Shown in pieces: positions 1 through 8,553 of a stretch of DNA of 64,000 bases. The position numbers were made by a program, and so were the translations under genes. The DNA comes from Phycisphaerae bacterium (GTDB lineage: Bacteria; Planctomycetota; Phycisphaerae; UBA1845; Fen-1342): the NCBI GenBank assembly GCA_030428945.1, contig JAUIEC010000008.1, positions 224,705 through 288,704 of the forward strand, given 5' to 3'. Positions within the stretch are counted from its first letter, which is position 1. Each line of letters opens with the position of its first letter. The notes beneath the pieces were generated by a model. That model worked only from the letters and a program-made list of their open reading frames with translations, did no database searches and was not told where the DNA came from.

Positions 1-556
1 TCAGCGCGCCCGAGAACCCGACCATCAGCAGCAGTGCCAGCGGCCCTTTGCCGCCGGCCGGGTCAGCCGCCAGGGCGTGGGGCGTTTCGTCGGGTGCGTG
101 GGGGGCGCCGGTGTAGCCGAACAGGACCACCAGGGCGAAGACCACCAGGGCGAGCAGGGCGTAGTCCCCGAGCAGGGCGAGGTACGGTCCGCTGGTGGCG
201 GGTCCGACCTGCTGGTGTCCGGCCATCAGCCAGGCGTCGATCGTTCCGCCGGTGACGGCCCAGGCGACGAGCGCCAGCGAGAGCATCAGCAGGGGCCCGC
301 TGCCGTCGCGCAGCGGGATCAGTTTCCCGAGGGCGTACGTCAGGGCGAACAGCAGGGCGACCGCCAGCAACCCGCCGGCGGTTCCGGCCGTGGAGCCGAG
401 CAGCACGACGGCGTCGGCGCCGGCCCGCGGCATCAGGTAAGGCTGGAGCCCGTAAACCAGCAGGGTCCAGAGGATCAGGGTCCCGGCGGCAACCTGGATT
501 CGGGTGGTCCAGTCAGGTCGCGGCGGCACAACGGCGGTGGTTTCAATCGTAGGCAC
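1..556 (-). CDS. Multi-pass membrane protein, 3' end cut by window edge
   Basis: The open frame runs leftward off the window with no stop, giving about 185 residues. It starts at a GTG whose first codons read VPTIETTAV; an in-frame TAA lies 15 bases upstream, so no earlier start is likely. At least four or five hydrophobic segments are visible (for example around AGTLILWTLLVYGL and LLALVVFALVVLFGY), so it is an integral inner-membrane protein. I do not recognise the family. It is divergent from the gene at 659. Function unknown; the coding call rests on the long frame, the hydrophobic pattern and the GC-rich third positions. Confidence 0.6.
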   Translation of the reverse strand, partial: MPTIETTAVVPPRPDWTTRIQVAAGTLILWTLLVYGLQPYLMPRAGADAVVLLGSTAGTAGGLLAVALLFALTYALGKLIPLRDGSGPLLMLSLALVAWAVTGGTIDAWLMAGHQQVGPATSGPYLALLGDYALLALVVFALVVLFGYTGAPHAPDETPHALAADPAGGKGPLALLLMVGFSGAL

Positions 557-600
557 AGTGGGAGTAGGATATTAGATCGATTCCTCCGCGGTCAATGCGG

Positions 601-652
601 AGGGGAAGGGAACAGGGAACAGGGAACGGGAAACAGGGAACGGGGAACAGGG
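601..652. repeat. Heptamer array (GGGAACA type)
   Basis: Degenerate tandem 7-bp units of the form GGGAACA fill the gap between two divergent genes, with the G-rich strand on plus. This family is distinct from the 8-bp arrays found at gene ends elsewhere in the window. It resembles in style the heptanucleotide short tandem repeats (STRR) known from filamentous cyanobacteria. Confidence 0.85.
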
Positions 653-658
653 CGAGGC

Positions 659-1117
659 TTGAGCGAGACGGCTGAATATGTCTGGAGTGTGCATCCGGCC
701 CGGGAGCGGCCGGGGGCGGCGGGGGCGGCGGTGCTGTTGATCTTCGCCCTGGCGTGGTGCTGTTACCTGTTCGGTCAGCATGAGGGCTGGGCGCTGCTGG
801 CGGTGGTGGTGCTGTGCCTGTCGCTGGCGCGGTTCTTTTTTCCGAGCCACTACCGGATCTCCGGCGATTCCGTTTCGGCCGACGTGCCGCTGGCCGCCCG
901 GCGGACGCTGTCGTGGGCCGAGGTGCGGCGGGTGCGGATCGGGGCGACGGCGGCGTGGGTTTCGCCCTATCGCCAGGCGAGTTTCCGGGACAGTCGCCGC
1001 GGCGTGCACCTGCTGTTCGGTCGGCACGCGGGCGCGGTGCGCGAGCGGCTTCAAGCCGTTGCCGGCGATCTGGTTATCGAAGATGACGCCGGTCGGAAAA
1101 ACGCGCCGCGGGGGTGA
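659..1117 (+). CDS. Small membrane protein with a PH-like soluble tail
   Basis: This 152-residue protein starts at TTG 659, just after the heptamer array; the open frame continues upstream only through repeat sequence, which argues against a longer protein. Two adjacent hydrophobic helices lie at about residues 18-37 and 43-61. A soluble part of about 90 residues follows, with alternating strands (YRISGDSVSAD, LSWAEVRRVRIG) resembling the bacterial PH-like folds that follow two-helix membrane anchors. The fold is inferred, not shown by a motif. No alternative ATG gives a better start. Function unknown. Confidence 0.55.
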   Translation: MSETAEYVWSVHPARERPGAAGAAVLLIFALAWCCYLFGQHEGWALLAVVVLCLSLARFFFPSHYRISGDSVSADVPLAARRTLSWAEVRRVRIGATAAWVSPYRQASFRDSRRGVHLLFGRHAGAVRERLQAVAGDLVIEDDAGRKNAPRG

Positions 1118-1204
1118 CAGGCTGCGCGGCGGCACGCTAGGATTCGGATCGGTCGTCCGGCGTGGGGACGGCAAGTTCCCGCGTCATTGAAACGAGGTTG
1201 AACC

Positions 1205-1579
1205 GTGCGGCTTGGCAACTGGCTCAGGACTGCGTTTGCCGTCGAAGACGACACCGCCCTGCAGCCGACGCCCGACGAAGCCCGACTGGTCGACCGACTC
1301 TGCCGGGCGATCGTCGTCCGCGGACTGCGCACGCCGGCCGTCGTGGCGCTCGACTGCAGCCACAATCTGAACTTCCTCGCCAGCCAGACGATGGTGTTCC
1401 TCGAGCCGATCGTGACGCTCCTGTTCAAGGGTGACGAGTATGCCCGCTTCCGCGGCTTCCTTGCCCGGCGCGGCAGTATCGAGTACATCTGTCGTCGCAT
1501 TGAGTCGTTCGCCGATCAGCCGGACGCGCCGGTCGGGGACTCGCCCCAGCACCAAACGAAGGACCAACTCGATGGGTAA
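1205..1579 (+). CDS. Small soluble protein, first gene of the DUF6754 cluster
   Basis: This 124-residue protein has a GTG start and no signal peptide or membrane segment. I do not recognise its family. Its stop overlaps the start of the next gene by 8 bases (GATGGGTAA), so the two are probably translationally coupled. The middle reads FKGDEYARFRGFLARRG, a charged helical stretch. It leads a same-strand run of membrane genes and is probably their cytoplasmic partner; this is inference from position only. Confidence 0.65.
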   Translation: MRLGNWLRTAFAVEDDTALQPTPDEARLVDRLCRAIVVRGLRTPAVVALDCSHNLNFLASQTMVFLEPIVTLLFKGDEYARFRGFLARRGSIEYICRRIESFADQPDAPVGDSPQHQTKDQLDG

Positions 1580-3032
1580 CCCGCGGCTCCGTGGCATGTT
1601 GCCGTTGCTGATGGCCGTCGCGCTGGCGTTGCCGGCCCAGGCCTGGCAGTCCGCCTCCGGCGGCGATGTCCTGCCTGATGCGCACCTCTCCGAAGCACTC
1701 GAGTACGTCAACGAAATCCACGACGAAACCCGCCTGTGGTTCGCCCTGCACGGGGCCCGGGGGCTGCTCGAGGAAACCGGCAAACTCCGCGATCCCGCCG
1801 AGTGGGACCGCGCCATCGAAATCGAGGAACAACTCGCCTCCGAGCCCAGCCGCGACAAGCGGGCCGCGATGCGCGTTGCCCGGGCACCGCTGCTCAAGCA
1901 GTTGCGCGCCCGACTGCTGGCGCTCTTCCCGCCGCTGGCGGTGCTCGACAATCCCAACGATGACGGCAGCAAGCTGCTGGTCGTCTGGCGCCCGACCCGT
2001 GGTCCGCTCTCGATCCTGCGCCGCGACGTCACGCTCGAAGAACAGCGGCCGGAACTCGCCCACGGCTGGCACGAGATCAAGTCCGGGCTGGCCGGCGACG
2101 GCGTGATGATCAAGGACGAGGAACTGATCCGTCCGGGACGCCGCTACGCGTACCGCCTGGTCGGGCCGGGCGGGCAGACCCTGGCCGAGACGCAGCCCTT
2201 CGTCGCGGCCGGCAACCTGCTGAACACGCAGCGGGTCTACTACATGCTGTTCGTGATCCTGATCTGCGTCGGCGTGCTGGTCTACATCCAGATCGCCAAG
2301 AGCGGGCAGGACCTGAAGATCCGCAAGATCGCCGGGCTCGAAGCGGTCGACGACGCCGTCGGCCGGGCGACCGAAATGGGTCGGCCGATCATGTTCATCC
2401 CCGGCATCCAGGACATGAACGACATTCAGACGGTGGCCGGCATCACGATCCTTTCGCGGGTCGCGAAGGTGGCGGCCGAGCGTGACGCCCAGCTTGAGGT
2501 GCCGACCAGCCGTTCGCTGGTGATGACCGCGGCCCGCGAGACGGTGCACAGCGCGTACCTCGACGTGGGGCGTCCGGATGCCTACGACGAGCGGAAGATC
2601 TACTACACCACCGACGAGCAGTTCGCCTACGTCGCGGCCGTGACCGGGGCGATGGTCCGCGAGAAGCCGGCCGCGTGTTTCTACATGGGTGCCTTCTTCG
2701 CCGAGTCGCTGATCCTGGCGGAGACGGCCAACACGGCGGGGAGCATCCAGATTGCGGGTACGGCGATGCCGGCGCAGTTGCCGTTCTTCGTGGCGGCCTG
2801 CGACTACACGCTGATCGGCGAGGAGTTCTTCGCGGCCTCGGCCTACCTGTCGGGCGAACCGCAGCAGCTTGGCAGCCTGAAGGGGCAGGACATCGGCAAG
2901 GGTGTCGGCCTGGTGCTGATCCTGCTGGGGGCGGCTCTGGCGACGATCGTGGCGGTGACGGGCAGTCACTACAACGCGATCGGGCTGACGTTTGATTTCA
3001 TCAAGAACCAACTGCTCCAGACCGCGGGCTAG
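1572..3032 (+). CDS. DUF6754 domain membrane protein
   Basis: The protein has 486 residues. It starts with a signal-like segment (residues 1-25, ending PAQAWQ), followed by an exported region of about 190 residues, a membrane helix at about 222-244, the conserved DUF6754 domain, and a second hydrophobic helix near 440-460. Diagnostic stretches of the family are visible: AVDDAVGRATEMG, YYTTDEQFAYVAAV, AACFYMGAFFAESLILAE and CDYTLIGEEFFAASAYLS. The biochemical role of DUF6754 is unknown. The start overlaps the preceding stop, and the next gene begins 12 bases downstream behind a good GAGG site, so it sits inside an operon. Confidence 0.85.
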   Translation: MGNPRLRGMLPLLMAVALALPAQAWQSASGGDVLPDAHLSEALEYVNEIHDETRLWFALHGARGLLEETGKLRDPAEWDRAIEIEEQLASEPSRDKRAAMRVARAPLLKQLRARLLALFPPLAVLDNPNDDGSKLLVVWRPTRGPLSILRRDVTLEEQRPELAHGWHEIKSGLAGDGVMIKDEELIRPGRRYAYRLVGPGGQTLAETQPFVAAGNLLNTQRVYYMLFVILICVGVLVYIQIAKSGQDLKIRKIAGLEAVDDAVGRATEMGRPIMFIPGIQDMNDIQTVAGITILSRVAKVAAERDAQLEVPTSRSLVMTAARETVHSAYLDVGRPDAYDERKIYYTTDEQFAYVAAVTGAMVREKPAACFYMGAFFAESLILAETANTAGSIQIAGTAMPAQLPFFVAACDYTLIGEEFFAASAYLSGEPQQLGSLKGQDIGKGVGLVLILLGAALATIVAVTGSHYNAIGLTFDFIKNQLLQTAG

Positions 3033-3044
3033 AGGAGGCGGCGG

Positions 3045-4040
3045 GTGAAGCGCACCGTTCCGATTCTGATTACTTTCCTGGCTGGTGTCGTGATGACGGT
3101 GGCGTACTTCGTCCCGTCGATCGAGGCCATCATGGAAACCGGCGCGATCTGGTTCGACATCCTGGCCGCGATCGCGTTCATCCTCGGTGGCGGCAACCTG
3201 CTGCGGAGCCACGGGGAGAAGGTCTTCAAGCAGCAGCCCGGCTGGGGCTACAGCGGGATCGCGGTCGTCACGTTCCTGGTGACGCTGGCGCTCGGCCTGT
3301 TCAAGGTCGGCGTGCCGCCGCCCCCGGGACTGTGGACGTCGTCGCCGCTGACCAGCGGCGAGACGGTCGCCCTCGCCCAGCTTGACGTGGCCGTCGAGCA
3401 GGGGACCTCGAAGACGCACGCGCTGTCGGTCACGGTCCGCAAGGCGACGCCCGGCGAAACGCTGCCGGTCCGGATCGACGGAGTCGAGGTCGGCAGCCTG
3501 ACGGTCAACGAGTCCGGGCGCGGCGATCTGAAGATCGCGGCGGGTTCGGCCCAGGCGGCGACGCTGGCGAAGGTCGAAGCGGCCCAGACCGGCGCGATCC
3601 AGATCGGCAGCCTGAGCGGCACGCTGCAGCCTTACACCAGCATCATGGGCGTCTACAACGAAGGCGGGGCCTTCTGGTGGATGTACGAGTACTGGTTCAA
3701 GCCGCTGCAGCAGACGACCTTCGCGATGCTGGCGTTCTACGTCGCCTCGGCCGCCTTCCGGGCGTTCCGGGCCAAGAACATCGAGTCGGTTCTGCTGCTG
3801 GGGACCGCCTTCGTGATCCTGCTGGGGCGGACGTTCATCGGGACCTGGCTGACGGCCGGACTGCCCGATGAGGGCTTCTGGTCGTTCTTCCAGATTCCCA
3901 ACCTGACCGGCTGGATCATGTCGGTCTTCAACACGGCCGGCAACCGCGCGATCGCGATCGGCATCGCGCTGGGGATTGCGTCGACGTCGCTGAAGGTGAT
4001 CTTTGGCATTGATCGGTCCTATCTCGGTTCGAGTGAGTAG
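3045..4040 (+). CDS. Membrane protein with central beta-rich domain, DUF6754 cluster
   Basis: This 331-residue protein has a GTG start preceded by GAGGAGGCGG. Three N-terminal hydrophobic helices (about 5-25, 36-50, 72-92) precede a beta-rich region of about 100 residues (95-200, with repeated valine/threonine strands such as HALSVTVRKATPGE). At least three further helices follow in the C-terminal third, including SVLLLGTAFVILLGRTF. No family is recognised. Its spacing of about 10 bases to both neighbours makes it an operon member and a probable subunit of the same membrane assembly. Confidence 0.75.
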   Translation: MKRTVPILITFLAGVVMTVAYFVPSIEAIMETGAIWFDILAAIAFILGGGNLLRSHGEKVFKQQPGWGYSGIAVVTFLVTLALGLFKVGVPPPPGLWTSSPLTSGETVALAQLDVAVEQGTSKTHALSVTVRKATPGETLPVRIDGVEVGSLTVNESGRGDLKIAAGSAQAATLAKVEAAQTGAIQIGSLSGTLQPYTSIMGVYNEGGAFWWMYEYWFKPLQQTTFAMLAFYVASAAFRAFRAKNIESVLLLGTAFVILLGRTFIGTWLTAGLPDEGFWSFFQIPNLTGWIMSVFNTAGNRAIAIGIALGIASTSLKVIFGIDRSYLGSSE

Positions 4041-4049
4041 GGGTAAGGC

Positions 4050-4928
4050 GTGACTGAGCTTCTGGTCAATCTGGATCGCCGCTGGATCTTTCTGCTGATG
4101 GCGATCGCGGTGATGATCCCGGTCGTGCTGCGGAAGGAATTCCCGGAGTATCCTTCGCCGCTGGTGCAGGCCGTCTTCGACAAGGTCGAGAGCCTGCCGC
4201 CCGGGGCGCGGGTCCTGATGCCGATGGACTACGATCCCGGCAGCGAACCCGAACTGCAGCCGATGGCCAACGCCCTGACCTGGCACTGCGCCACCAAGGG
4301 CGTCAAGATCTACTACCTGGCACTCTGGCCGGTCGGCCAGCAGATGATCGACAATACGATCGCCAAGGTCCTGACGGCCGACTTCCCTAGCTACCAGTAC
4401 GGCAAGGATTACGTCAACCTGGGCTTCAAGCCGGGGAACGAGGGCGTCATCAAGGTGGTCGCCTCGAACCTGCGTGAGCTGTACACGACCGACGCGACCG
4501 GTCGCAGCCTGAGCGAATTCGAAATGACCGCCGACCTGACCGACATCCGCAGCATGGACCTGATCCTGAACGTCTCGGCCGGCTACCCGGGGACGAAGGA
4601 GTGGGTCCAGTACGCGGCCACGCCGCTGGGGATTCCGATCGCCGGCGGCTGCACCGGGGTGCAGGCGCCGCTGCTGTACCCGTACATTCCGAACCAGTTG
4701 TTCGGCCTGCTGGGGGCGATCAAGGGGGCGGCCGAGTACGAGGCGGCCCTGAAGGAGAAGTACCCGGACTACGGCACGCTGGTGAATGACAAGGGCGAGC
4801 GGGTCCGTGATCCGAAGTACACCAAGGGGATCGAACGCATGGGCCCGCAGTTGATCGCGCACTGCCTGATCATGGCGCTGATCGTGCTCGGCAACGTGAT
4901 CATGTGGCGACGGGGAGGCGCGGCGTGA
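4050..4928 (+). CDS. Bitopic membrane protein, DUF6754 cluster
   Basis: This 292-residue protein has an N-terminal helix at about 12-27, a soluble alpha/beta domain of about 230 residues, and a C-terminal helix at about 268-286. Strands followed by short loops (VLMPMDYDPGSEPE, KIYYLALWP, MDLILNVSAGYPG) suggest a Rossmann-like layout, but I see no canonical nucleotide motif. The stop overlaps the next start (GTGA at 4925-4928), a classic translational coupling. The start is a GTG. Function unknown; it is probably part of the same complex as its neighbours. Confidence 0.75.
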   Translation: MTELLVNLDRRWIFLLMAIAVMIPVVLRKEFPEYPSPLVQAVFDKVESLPPGARVLMPMDYDPGSEPELQPMANALTWHCATKGVKIYYLALWPVGQQMIDNTIAKVLTADFPSYQYGKDYVNLGFKPGNEGVIKVVASNLRELYTTDATGRSLSEFEMTADLTDIRSMDLILNVSAGYPGTKEWVQYAATPLGIPIAGGCTGVQAPLLYPYIPNQLFGLLGAIKGAAEYEAALKEKYPDYGTLVNDKGERVRDPKYTKGIERMGPQLIAHCLIMALIVLGNVIMWRRGGAA

Positions 4929-5956
4929 AGCGTGACAACCTGATCATCCTGATCGTGCTGGCGGTGCTGGCGATCCTCGTGTCGGTCAAGCACTACCAGA
5001 CCGGCACCACGACCGGGCAGCACTACGTGCAGTACCGGCTCGACAACAAGGTCCTCAAGCTGAACGAGACCGAATACAAGACCGCCGTTCAGGGCATCAA
5101 GACCGACGAGAGCCTGACCGAAGCCCAGCGGCAGGACCTGCTCGGCCGCCTGCAGTACAGCCCGCTGCGAACCGTGGGGCTCTGGATCGGAGCCTTCCTG
5201 ACGCTGGCGACCTTCTCGTTCCTGTACAAGGACAACCCGTTCTACAAGATCGCCGAGCACGCCTTCGTCGGCGTCTCGGCCGCCTACTGGATGGTGGTGG
5301 CCTACTGGACGACGGTCGTGCCGAACGTGTTCGGCAAGCTGCTGCCGTACTCGGTCAAGTTCTCGATGGTCCCCGGGCTCGACCTGGACGAGATCGTCGC
5401 GACGCTCGGCTCGCGATCGTGGATGCAGGGCCTGATCGATTACGAGGCCGCCCAGGGCGACGGCCTGACCGCCACGACCATGCAGTTGATGGATGTCTGG
5501 TACATCTTCCCGCTGATCATGGGCATCATGCTGCTCTGGCGGCTCGCGCCGACCGGGGCCTGGATCGCCCGCTGGCCGCTGGCGTTCATTCTCGGGACGA
5601 CGGCCGGCATCCGGCTGAACGGCTACCTCGAGTCGGACTTCGTCAAGCAGATCCAGAGCACGCTGCTGCCGCTGATCGCGTTCGAACGCGACGCGGCCGG
5701 GGCGATCGACTACGGGATGACCTTCTACAGTTCGATGAACAACATCCTGCTGATCATCGGGGTCGCCTGCGGGATCGTGTATTTCTTCTTCTCGCTGGAA
5801 CACAAGGGACTGGTCGGGAAGGCATCGCGGATCGGCATCTGGGTGCTGATGATCACCTTCGGGGCCGGTTTCGGCTACACCGTGATGGGCCGCATCGCGC
5901 TGCTGGTCGGACGATTCGAGTTTCTCGTGCAGGACTGGCTGCACGTAGCCGGGTAA
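4925..5956 (+). CDS. Polytopic membrane protein, DUF6754 cluster
   Basis: This 343-residue protein starts at the GTG overlapping the previous stop. The ATG at 4904 would extend it backwards through the upstream gene and is less likely, because MKRDNLIILIVLAVLAIL gives a clean first helix. About seven hydrophobic segments are visible: near 5-21, 83-100, 109-131, 195-209, 218-231, 278-294 and 305-325. A charged loop lies between helices one and two. No family is recognised. A hairpin (CGGGTAAG...CTTACCCG, 5950-5989) covers the stop and may end this transcript. Confidence 0.75.
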   Translation: MKRDNLIILIVLAVLAILVSVKHYQTGTTTGQHYVQYRLDNKVLKLNETEYKTAVQGIKTDESLTEAQRQDLLGRLQYSPLRTVGLWIGAFLTLATFSFLYKDNPFYKIAEHAFVGVSAAYWMVVAYWTTVVPNVFGKLLPYSVKFSMVPGLDLDEIVATLGSRSWMQGLIDYEAAQGDGLTATTMQLMDVWYIFPLIMGIMLLWRLAPTGAWIARWPLAFILGTTAGIRLNGYLESDFVKQIQSTLLPLIAFERDAAGAIDYGMTFYSSMNNILLIIGVACGIVYFFFSLEHKGLVGKASRIGIWVLMITFGAGFGYTVMGRIALLVGRFEFLVQDWLHVAG

Positions 5957-5996
5957 GTCGGCCGCCACAGGGTGCGCCAGCTTACCCGACGTTCGT

Positions 5997-6024
5997 TTGA
6001 CGGGTTGCGCCGGGGCGCTATAAT
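5997..6024 (+). promoter_or_regulatory. Sigma70-type promoter for the HEAT-repeat gene
   Basis: TTGACG (5997-6002), a 16-base spacer and a perfect TATAAT (6019-6024) lie 71 bases before the ATG at 6095. It is the best promoter in the window and separates the four or five membrane genes from the two exported-protein genes of the cluster. Confidence 0.8.
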
Positions 6025-6094
6025 CCCGGCCTGAGTGACCTGCCGTTGGCCGGACGACGCCGGCCCGTTTTGAAGCATCCGAGGGAGGCCGTAC

Positions 6095-8545
6095 ATGCAC
6101 GCCGAGCGTCGGCTGGGTTCTATTGCGTGGATCTGGATTGCCGCTCTGGCGTTCAGCACCACGCCGCCAGGCTGGGCCCAGTCCAGCGAGCAGGGCTTTG
6201 TCAGCGGAGCCGCCAGCCGGGCCTGGGATGCCTGGACCCGGGCGATGGCCGCACTGATCGAACGCGACAACGACGCCGCCGAGGCCGCCTTCGGCGACCT
6301 GATGGCCGCCGAGCCGAGCCCCCTGCGACTGGCCATGTTCGTCGAACGAACCGTCTCCCGCGGCAACCTCGCCGGGGGCGTGCTGCTGCTTGAACAGGAC
6401 GCCGAAAACGAATCGCTCGGAGAGGCCGGACAGGCCGTCGCCGAAGCCCTGACGATCGGGCGCGAGCAACTCAACGAAGCCGACGACGGCTGGTACTTCG
6501 CTTCGATCGGGCAGTTCCCGATCGCCCGGGCCAACTTCGAGGCCCTGCTGGACCAGGACCCCGACCCGGCCGCGCTGCTCGAGTTCGCCGACCGGGATCG
6601 TCGCCGACACGAGATTCTCGTTCGCCTGACCGATCACCCGGTGATGGGGGACACCGTCGCCCGCGTGCTCGGGCACCTGGCGCTCGGCGAGCGCGTCGTC
6701 AAGGCCGACCCGCTCCGCATCAAGCAGAACATCGGCCGCCTGGTCGGGCCGCCGCGCGGTTTCGACAACGCCGTCGCCGCGTTGGCCGATTCGGGCGAGT
6801 ACGCGGTTCCGTTCCTGCTCGAGGTCCTGCGGGACACCTCGCAGAGCGATTTCGTGCAGCCCGTGCTGCGGACCATGCCGAAACTCGGCCGCGGGGCCCT
6901 GAACCCGCTGGTGCACGCCCTGCAGATCAAGGACCAGGTCGTACAGCGATACGTGATCTACTCGCTCGGCGAGATCGGCTACGCCCAGGCGATTCCCTAC
7001 CTGCTCAAGCTGCGGAACAGCGACGGCGTCGCGACCGAGGTCAAGACCGCCGTCTCGGACGCCCTGCGGAAGATCGCTTCGGGCGGCAGCGTCGCGACCA
7101 ACGCCAGCGCCGCCGACGCCTTCTTCGCCCTGGCCCAGGCCTACTACGACGGGGCCGAGTCCCTGGCCGCCGATCCGACGGTCGACTTCGCCAACATCTG
7201 GTACTGGAACGAGGGACTGCTCGAGAACATCGAGGTCCCGACCCCGATCTTCGACGAGATCATGGCGATGCGCTGCTGCGAGGAAGCCCTGCGACTGCAG
7301 CCCGACTCCAAGCAGGCCCTCGCCCTCTGGCTGGCCGCCAACTTCCGCCGCGAAGCGCAGCTTCCGATGGACGCCGCCGACCTGACCCGGCCCGAGTCCT
7401 ACCCGACCGCCGAATACTTCGCCCAGTCGGCCGGCGCCGAGTACTGCCAGCTTGCCCTCGCCCGGGCCCTGAAGGACGGCGACGCGGCCGTCGCCCTCGG
7501 CGCGATCGGCGCGCTCCGCAGCACGGCCGGAACGGCCAGCCTGCTCGGCGGCCCCGGTGGCAGCCCGCTGGCCAACGCCCTTTCGTTCCCGAACAAGATG
7601 GTCCGGATCCAGGCCGCCCTGACGCTGGGCGCCGCCCGGCCGGCCGACACTTTCCCGAACAGCCAGAACCTGCTGCCGGTCCTGGCCGAGGCCCTGCAGG
7701 CCTACGGCGGGACGAGCCGGGCCCTGGTGGTCGACAGCGACCAGGCCACCACGAACGAACTGTCGGCCACCCTGCAGGGGATCGGCTTCGACGTGATCCA
7801 GGCCAACACGCTGTTCGACGGCATGCAGAAGGTCCGCAACGAGACGGCCGGGATCAACCTGATCGTGCTCGCCTCGGACGTCGGCACGCCGTACCTGGAG
7901 GGTTCGCTGGCGCAGCTTGCGTCCGAGTTCACCTTCGCGTCGGTTCCGGTGCTGATCGCCGAGAAGCCCGGCGATCGCGAGCGGGTCGACAAGGCCAGCC
8001 GCCACAAGAAGGGCATCGGCGTCGTCACGCCCGGCGTCGCCGGCGACGGGCTCGAACGGGCCATTCGCTCGGTCTCGGCCTCGATCGGTGCGACCACGCT
8101 GACACCTGATGCCGGACGCGGGATCGCCATGCAGGCGGCCGACGTGCTGACCTCGCTGGCGGCGACCCGCAACGCGGCCTTCAGTCCGACGCTGGTCGAG
8201 CAGGCCCTGCTGACGGTCTTCGAGGCCGACGATGCCGAACTGAAGGGGGCGGTGGCCCAGGTGCTGGCCTACCTGCCGTCGAAGGAGGCCCAGGCGGCGC
8301 TCGCGGATGTCTGCCTGAACGAGGACGCCGACCAGGACCTGCGGGTCCGCATGTTCGCGGCGCTGGCCCTGGCGGGTCGCAGTCATGGCAACCTGCTGGA
8401 CCAGGGTGATGTGGAGCGGCTGATCACGATTGCGGAAGGTGCCGGCAACATGACGATCCGCGCGGCGGCTTCGGAGGCTCTCGGGGCCCTGAACCTGTCC
8501 AGCAACCCCGCCAGCGCCATCATTCGCAACCAGTACCGGGGGTAA
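6095..8545 (+). CDS. Exported HEAT-repeat protein with embedded receiver-like domain
   Basis: This 816-residue protein has a signal peptide at about 1-28 (hydrophobic AWIWIAALAF, then PPGWAQ). A helical region is followed by HEAT-like repeats at about 195-330 (for example YVIYSLGEIGYAQAIPYLLKL) and again at about 680-816. Between them, at about 541-665, lies a stretch with the pattern of a response-regulator receiver (ALVVDSDQATT, then GFDVIQA, then INLIVLASDV). The usual phospho-acceptor Asp position is not conserved in the standard form. A receiver-like fold in an exported protein is unusual. The next gene starts 8 bases after the stop. Confidence 0.75.
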   Translation: MHAERRLGSIAWIWIAALAFSTTPPGWAQSSEQGFVSGAASRAWDAWTRAMAALIERDNDAAEAAFGDLMAAEPSPLRLAMFVERTVSRGNLAGGVLLLEQDAENESLGEAGQAVAEALTIGREQLNEADDGWYFASIGQFPIARANFEALLDQDPDPAALLEFADRDRRRHEILVRLTDHPVMGDTVARVLGHLALGERVVKADPLRIKQNIGRLVGPPRGFDNAVAALADSGEYAVPFLLEVLRDTSQSDFVQPVLRTMPKLGRGALNPLVHALQIKDQVVQRYVIYSLGEIGYAQAIPYLLKLRNSDGVATEVKTAVSDALRKIASGGSVATNASAADAFFALAQAYYDGAESLAADPTVDFANIWYWNEGLLENIEVPTPIFDEIMAMRCCEEALRLQPDSKQALALWLAANFRREAQLPMDAADLTRPESYPTAEYFAQSAGAEYCQLALARALKDGDAAVALGAIGALRSTAGTASLLGGPGGSPLANALSFPNKMVRIQAALTLGAARPADTFPNSQNLLPVLAEALQAYGGTSRALVVDSDQATTNELSATLQGIGFDVIQANTLFDGMQKVRNETAGINLIVLASDVGTPYLEGSLAQLASEFTFASVPVLIAEKPGDRERVDKASRHKKGIGVVTPGVAGDGLERAIRSVSASIGATTLTPDAGRGIAMQAADVLTSLAATRNAAFSPTLVEQALLTVFEADDAELKGAVAQVLAYLPSKEAQAALADVCLNEDADQDLRVRMFAALALAGRSHGNLLDQGDVERLITIAEGAGNMTIRAAASEALGALNLSSNPASAIIRNQYRG

Positions 8546-8553
8546 ACAGGCTG

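Noticed and set aside
77..658. Long N-terminal extension of the membrane protein at 659
   Set aside because: The extension is translated repeat (NREQGTGNRE-type) and antisense of the gene at 1-556. The TTG at 659 gives a compact protein.
1425..4862. A 1145-residue open frame on the minus strand
   Set aside because: It lies opposite four well-supported plus-strand membrane genes. Its product is an Arg/Gln/His-rich string with no domain, as expected for an antisense frame in GC-rich DNA.
4769..8386. A 1205-residue open frame on the minus strand
   Set aside because: Antisense to the membrane and HEAT genes, low-complexity Arg/Gly/Val composition, and no signal or motif.
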